A stretch of 64,000 nucleotides of DNA from Atopobium sp034113385 (GTDB lineage: Bacteria; Actinomycetota; Coriobacteriia; Coriobacteriales; Atopobiaceae), in contig NZ_JAXEXL010000002.1 of assembly GCF_034113385.1 (NCBI RefSeq), positions 62,001 to 126,000 on the forward strand. The letters run 5' to 3'. This document shows positions 61,423-64,000 of this stretch, piece after piece. The notes beneath the pieces were generated by a model. The model worked only from the letters and a program-made list of their open reading frames with translations. It did not search any database and had not been told where the DNA came from. Position numbers and translations under genes: made by a program. The stretch's first letter is position 1. Every line of letters starts with the position of its first letter.

Positions 61423-62253
61423 ATGACGCGCAAATCAAAACTTATGATTGCAGGAATTATTGGTGCCGCAACGGCAACAGCTTCAGTAACTGCTGCGTTG
61501 GTTGCGCGTGCTTGGGTTCGCCATGATCCGCATTTCATACGTTCGACGTCATATGGGCCAGCGTTTATCTATACTAGCTACAATCAAAAAGGCGTGCCTG
61601 TGCGCCTGCTTACCGTGGGTGGTACGGTGCAAAGTGCCAGCTATATGGATCAAAACCGCTATGAGTTACCCTTTGAATATTTCCGAGCATTCGCGCGCGC
61701 AACACGCGAGGCTGGTTTGCGCGCCCAACGCGTGCTTGTCTTGGGCGGCGGTGGTTATGCCTATCCTAAGTACCTTATTGCTCACGATGCAAACGTTACG
61801 GTAGATGTTGTAGAAATTGATCCAGAAATTACTGCTCTGGCGCATCGCTGGTTTTATTTGGATTCTTTAAAACGTGAGTTTAAGACGCAGATTACAGGTC
61901 GTCTTACCAATATTTGTGCAGACGCTGTTTCATATTTGCAATACAGTGATGCCACCTACGATGTCATTATCAATGATGCTTTTGCAGCTGGCACGCCTGT
62001 ATCGGCGTTAGTGGCAGAGGCAGGTGCTGCATCCGTACATAAACACCTTTCACAAAACGGCTTATACCTTGTTAATTATGTTGTGGATAAGACGGGTATT
62101 GCAGGACTTCAAAAAGTAGTGGATGTTTTAAGTCATGAGTTTGAACAGGTATATCTGGTAGATGCCTGCGATGAGGAGTTTAGCAACTCAGAAAATTATC
62201 TGATTATTGCTACGGATGGTACGTATTCGTTTTCAAATACCATTGGATTTTAG
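61423..62253 (+). CDS. Spermidine synthase-like (methyltransferase-fold) membrane-anchored protein
   Basis: A 276-residue protein with an N-terminal membrane segment (LMIAGIIGAATATASVTAAL) and a Rossmann methyltransferase-like domain. VLVLGGGGYAYPKYLI is the glycine-rich nucleotide-binding motif, VDVVEIDPEITALAHRWF the acidic-loop motif, and DVIINDAFAAG the active-site region. Spermidine synthases use decarboxylated SAM and putrescine. The DxxD-type active site of the classic enzyme is not clearly conserved (NDAF here), so real polyamine synthesis is doubtful. GGAGGAG precedes the ATG at 61423. Confidence 0.75.
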   Translation: MTRKSKLMIAGIIGAATATASVTAALVARAWVRHDPHFIRSTSYGPAFIYTSYNQKGVPVRLLTVGGTVQSASYMDQNRYELPFEYFRAFARATREAGLRAQRVLVLGGGGYAYPKYLIAHDANVTVDVVEIDPEITALAHRWFYLDSLKREFKTQITGRLTNICADAVSYLQYSDATYDVIINDAFAAGTPVSALVAEAGAASVHKHLSQNGLYLVNYVVDKTGIAGLQKVVDVLSHEFEQVYLVDACDEEFSNSENYLIIATDGTYSFSNTIGF

Positions 62254-62326
62254 TAACCAAAAAGATATATGGCATGCGTGTTGGAAGTAATAAGCAGCGC
62301 TGCTTGGACATATTCGTGCACAATAC

Positions 62327-62353
62327 AAAGGGGCTTCATGCGAAAGCCCCTTT
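62327..62353. terminator. Bidirectional hairpin between convergent genes
   Basis: AAAGGGGCT pairs with AGCCCCTTT around a 9-base loop. It is followed by only three T on the plus strand. It sits between the convergent spermidine-synthase-like and exonuclease genes. A further 12-base palindrome AGCAGCGCTGCT lies at 62293-62304. Confidence 0.65.
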
Positions 62354-62356
62354 CGT

Positions 62357-63319
62357 CTAAAACATGCCACGGAGCGTAAACTCTGCCTGTACGGTACAAA
62401 ACATAAGGTCAACGTCTTCTAGACCTAAGTGCTTCTCGGATTCACCAGCTCCTAAGGTGCCACGACGACGAGCCCAGCTCTCAAGGGATGCAGGTCTTTG
62501 CTCATGGGGCAAAATCTTGGTCTCGGGATCTACGCGACGGCAAATATCACGCGTATCAATAGGAACAATTTTGCCTGCTTTGCGCGCCTCCGCATAACCA
62601 TCAATATGCAGCATGAACCACGAGTCCTCAAATGCGGCATTGTGTGCCATGTACGGAAAGCGTGTGAGGGTTGCTAACAGCGCAGCCTGCATCTTTTTAT
62701 CTTCACGGAAGGGTGTTTTACCTTCAATATCGGACCAGCTAATGTGGTGAATGTTTGCCAAAGGCACACCTTTTTCTTTATACATATCAGGCAGTCCACA
62801 ATACGCAAAGTAAGGATCAGTTGGTTTGGCTTCAGCTGTAAGTTGCATAAACTCAAGGCCAACATTGACGATGTAACCACGATCTGGCTCGCGTGAAGTA
62901 GTCTCAATATCAATGCCTACCACCATGCCAGAAACAGGTGCTGCAAGATACGCGATGTTGAGGTCATTAAGACCAAGACCAGCCTCTTTAGCAACAATCT
63001 TGGGATTGCGATGTTGCATGGCAGCTACACCACGAACTAAGTCATCGTCAGAAAGACGTTGAGCCAAACTGGATCCACGTAGGTTTTGCAGCCGCTCAAT
63101 GCCAAAGTTGTCACAGGTAATGCGATTACGATCTGCCAAAGAGCGCACAATCTCAAAGTTAAAAGGATCATCTGATCCATATGAAGCTCGCCATGCAGCG
63201 AGGAGCTGAGAAATAGCATCTTCATTGGCTGCGCGGTCTGCGGTTAGTGTGGCATCATCCATTAAAAAGCCCGGGAAGGCAAGTGCGTTTGCATGCTCGA
63301 GTGCTTCATGTACGTTCAT
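62357..63319 (-). CDS. DEDDh-type exonuclease domain protein
   Basis: A 320-residue protein whose C-terminal half (from about residue 130) is a DnaQ-like 3'-5' exonuclease fold. MVVGIDIETTSREPDRGYIV holds the Asp-x-Glu, MAHNAAFEDSWF the His-Asn and Asp region, and EKHLGLEDVDLM the final His and Asp. The N-terminal 130 residues are helical and unrecognised. The substrate could be DNA or RNA. GGGAG precedes the ATG at 63319. The frame extends to 63370. Confidence 0.82.
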   Translation of the reverse strand: MNVHEALEHANALAFPGFLMDDATLTADRAANEDAISQLLAAWRASYGSDDPFNFEIVRSLADRNRITCDNFGIERLQNLRGSSLAQRLSDDDLVRGVAAMQHRNPKIVAKEAGLGLNDLNIAYLAAPVSGMVVGIDIETTSREPDRGYIVNVGLEFMQLTAEAKPTDPYFAYCGLPDMYKEKGVPLANIHHISWSDIEGKTPFREDKKMQAALLATLTRFPYMAHNAAFEDSWFMLHIDGYAEARKAGKIVPIDTRDICRRVDPETKILPHEQRPASLESWARRRGTLGAGESEKHLGLEDVDLMFCTVQAEFTLRGMF

Positions 63320-63410
63320 ATATATCTCCCATGCTGAGAGTACAGTACTAATCATAAGTAAGCCTAGCAAAGTTATGAGACATCCGTGTGAAGAGTGCGC
63401 ACTCCCTATG

Positions 63411-63436
63411 AGAAATGTTGATTACTCAACATTTCT
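63411..63436. promoter_or_regulatory. MarR operator 1
   Basis: An 11-bp-arm inverted repeat AGAAATGTTGA-N4-TCAACATTTCT overlapping the -35 of the MarR promoter. Its core, TGTTGA-N4-TCAACA, recurs in operator 2. Confidence 0.8.
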
Positions 63437-63445
63437 TGCTAAACT
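63418..63445 (+). promoter_or_regulatory. Promoter of the MarR gene
   Basis: TTGATT (63418-63423), 16-base spacer, and TAAACT (63440-63445) with an extended TGC just before it. Both boxes are overlapped or bordered by the two operator palindromes, so autorepression is expected. Confidence 0.7.
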
Positions 63446-63460
63446 GTTGAGCAATCAACA
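63445..63460. promoter_or_regulatory. MarR operator 2
   Basis: TGTTGA-GCAA-TCAACA, the same half-sites and spacing as operator 1, centred 29 bases downstream, at the expected transcription start. The leader from 63461 to the SD holds no other clear element. Confidence 0.8.
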
Positions 63461-63557
63461 AGTGCTTGTTCGCGAGTGTTGCAGCGCTGGCGTGCAAAAA
63501 GCTTGTTGAAGCGACTCACGTATCTATCCATAGTAAGAAACCCAGAAGGGAGGAAAT

Positions 63558-64000
63558 TTGACACAAACGATTCAACCAACCCAGGTGGCGCAACCAACTC
63601 AACCTGCGCAATCTGATCGCTTCGAGACGTTTTCTGGACTTATCTCGGCACTCAATAAAGAAGTGCAACGCCTCAAAAAAACTGAAATGGCTCGTTTTGG
63701 TTTACAGGGGACCGATGCTATGTGTTTAGTGTGTCTTAATAAGCATCCTGAAGGCATCCCAAGTGCAGATATTGCGCGCACTCTTGGCGTTGATCGTGCG
63801 CTCGTGTCGCGCTCTGTTGCATCGCTTATGCAAAAAGGTTATGCGCAAACGCAAGAAGCGCAGGGTGTGGTGGGGTATCGAAGCCCGGTGCTTCTCACTA
63901 AAAAGGGAAAAGCGTTGGGACATCAGGTGGAAGAAGTCATCAATCGTATGGTGGGTCTTGCTGCAGACAATCTTGCTCAGGAAGATATCGTGGTTATGTA
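63558..64000 (+). CDS. MarR-family transcriptional regulator (3' end outside window)
   Basis: 147 codons are visible before the window ends. The winged helix is in GTDAMCLVCLNKHPEGIPSA, DIARTLGVDRALVSRSVASL, MQKGYAQTQEA and the wing VGYRSPVLLTKKG. Residues 1-20 are a Gln/Pro/Thr tail. It starts at TTG with AAGGGAGGAAA upstream. Two TGTTGA-N4-TCAACA sites over its promoter suggest autorepression. Its target genes are probably to the right of the window. Confidence 0.88.
   Translation, partial: MTQTIQPTQVAQPTQPAQSDRFETFSGLISALNKEVQRLKKTEMARFGLQGTDAMCLVCLNKHPEGIPSADIARTLGVDRALVSRSVASLMQKGYAQTQEAQGVVGYRSPVLLTKKGKALGHQVEEVINRMVGLAADNLAQEDIVVM

Noticed and set aside
61423..62253. True spermidine synthase (speE)
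   Set aside because: The fold is present but the polyamine active-site acidic pattern is not clear, there is a membrane anchor, and no speD or other polyamine gene is nearby.

Overview
This looks like a stretch of chromosome from a low-to-moderate-GC actinobacterium, most likely a Coriobacteriia member of the Atopobiaceae (Atopobium/Lancefieldella/Olsenella type). That is an inference from several traits together: a pheST operon under a T-box, an actinobacterial GlnR-like atypical response regulator beside glnA, a C. glutamicum-type aspartate aminotransferase, a Gram-positive Tad/Flp pilus locus, PTS sugar transport and fermentative enzymes (D-lactate dehydrogenase, pyruvate kinase). No phage, insertion sequence, CRISPR, rRNA or tRNA gene was seen.

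Layout. 1-13 kb: a DegV protein cut by the window edge, NhaA antiporter, a small unknown gene, an aspartate aminotransferase, then a co-directional run with a TPR protein, a STAS protein, TatA, TatC, topoisomerase I, tmk, the DNA polymerase III delta' subunit and a RicT/PSP1 protein. 12.5-15.2 kb (minus strand): dtd, an FMN split-barrel protein and an M32 carboxypeptidase. 15.2-20.6 kb: a HAD phosphatase, a phenylalanine T-box, pheS, pheT and a PLC-like metalloprotein. 20.6-28.3 kb: a carbohydrate cluster with a GntR regulator, DhaK, DhaL, a fused DhaK-DhaL kinase, a galactitol-type PTS IIB, an unknown membrane protein, a RhaD-type aldolase and a galactitol-type PTS IIC, followed by a convergent AraC regulator. 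29.5-31.3 kb: a Crp/Fnr regulator divergent from a YdcZ-type transporter. 31.3-35.3 kb: pyk, a D-lactate dehydrogenase-like gene and nagA. 35.4-39.4 kb: a calcium-type P-ATPase behind a structured leader, and rsgA. 39.6-48.6 kb: the Tad pilus operon. 48.6-53.3 kb: a zinc-ribbon protein, a FeoB-associated-type Cys-rich protein, glnA, a glnR-like gene and an HtrA protease. 53.6-60.8 kb: sbcD, sbcC, ligA and a proline-iminopeptidase-like hydrolase. 60.8-64 kb: a nitroreductase, a spermidine-synthase-like protein, a DEDDh exonuclease and a MarR regulator cut by the right edge.

How the genes work together. The most intriguing unit is the 20.6-28.3 kb cluster. It pairs galactitol-type PTS components with a RhaD-family aldolase and two complete DhaK-type active sites, but no DhaM, no PTS IIA and no rhamnose or galactitol enzymes are present. 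Its substrate cannot be assigned to a standard pathway, and one subunit (25339-25878) is of unknown function. The Tad locus holds a Flp pilin and three TadE-like proteins that share an (A/G)-Q-x-(S/T)-(V/T)-E junction motif. It lacks a prepilin peptidase within the window.

Regulation visible in the DNA includes the phe T-box, twin TGTTGA-N4-TCAACA operators over the MarR promoter, a nested hairpin abutting the ribosome-binding site of the P-type ATPase, and a long hairpin around an internal start of rsgA. Start codons were often moved from the longest open frame to an internal ATG, GTG or TTG where a clear Shine-Dalgarno (SD) sequence supports it.
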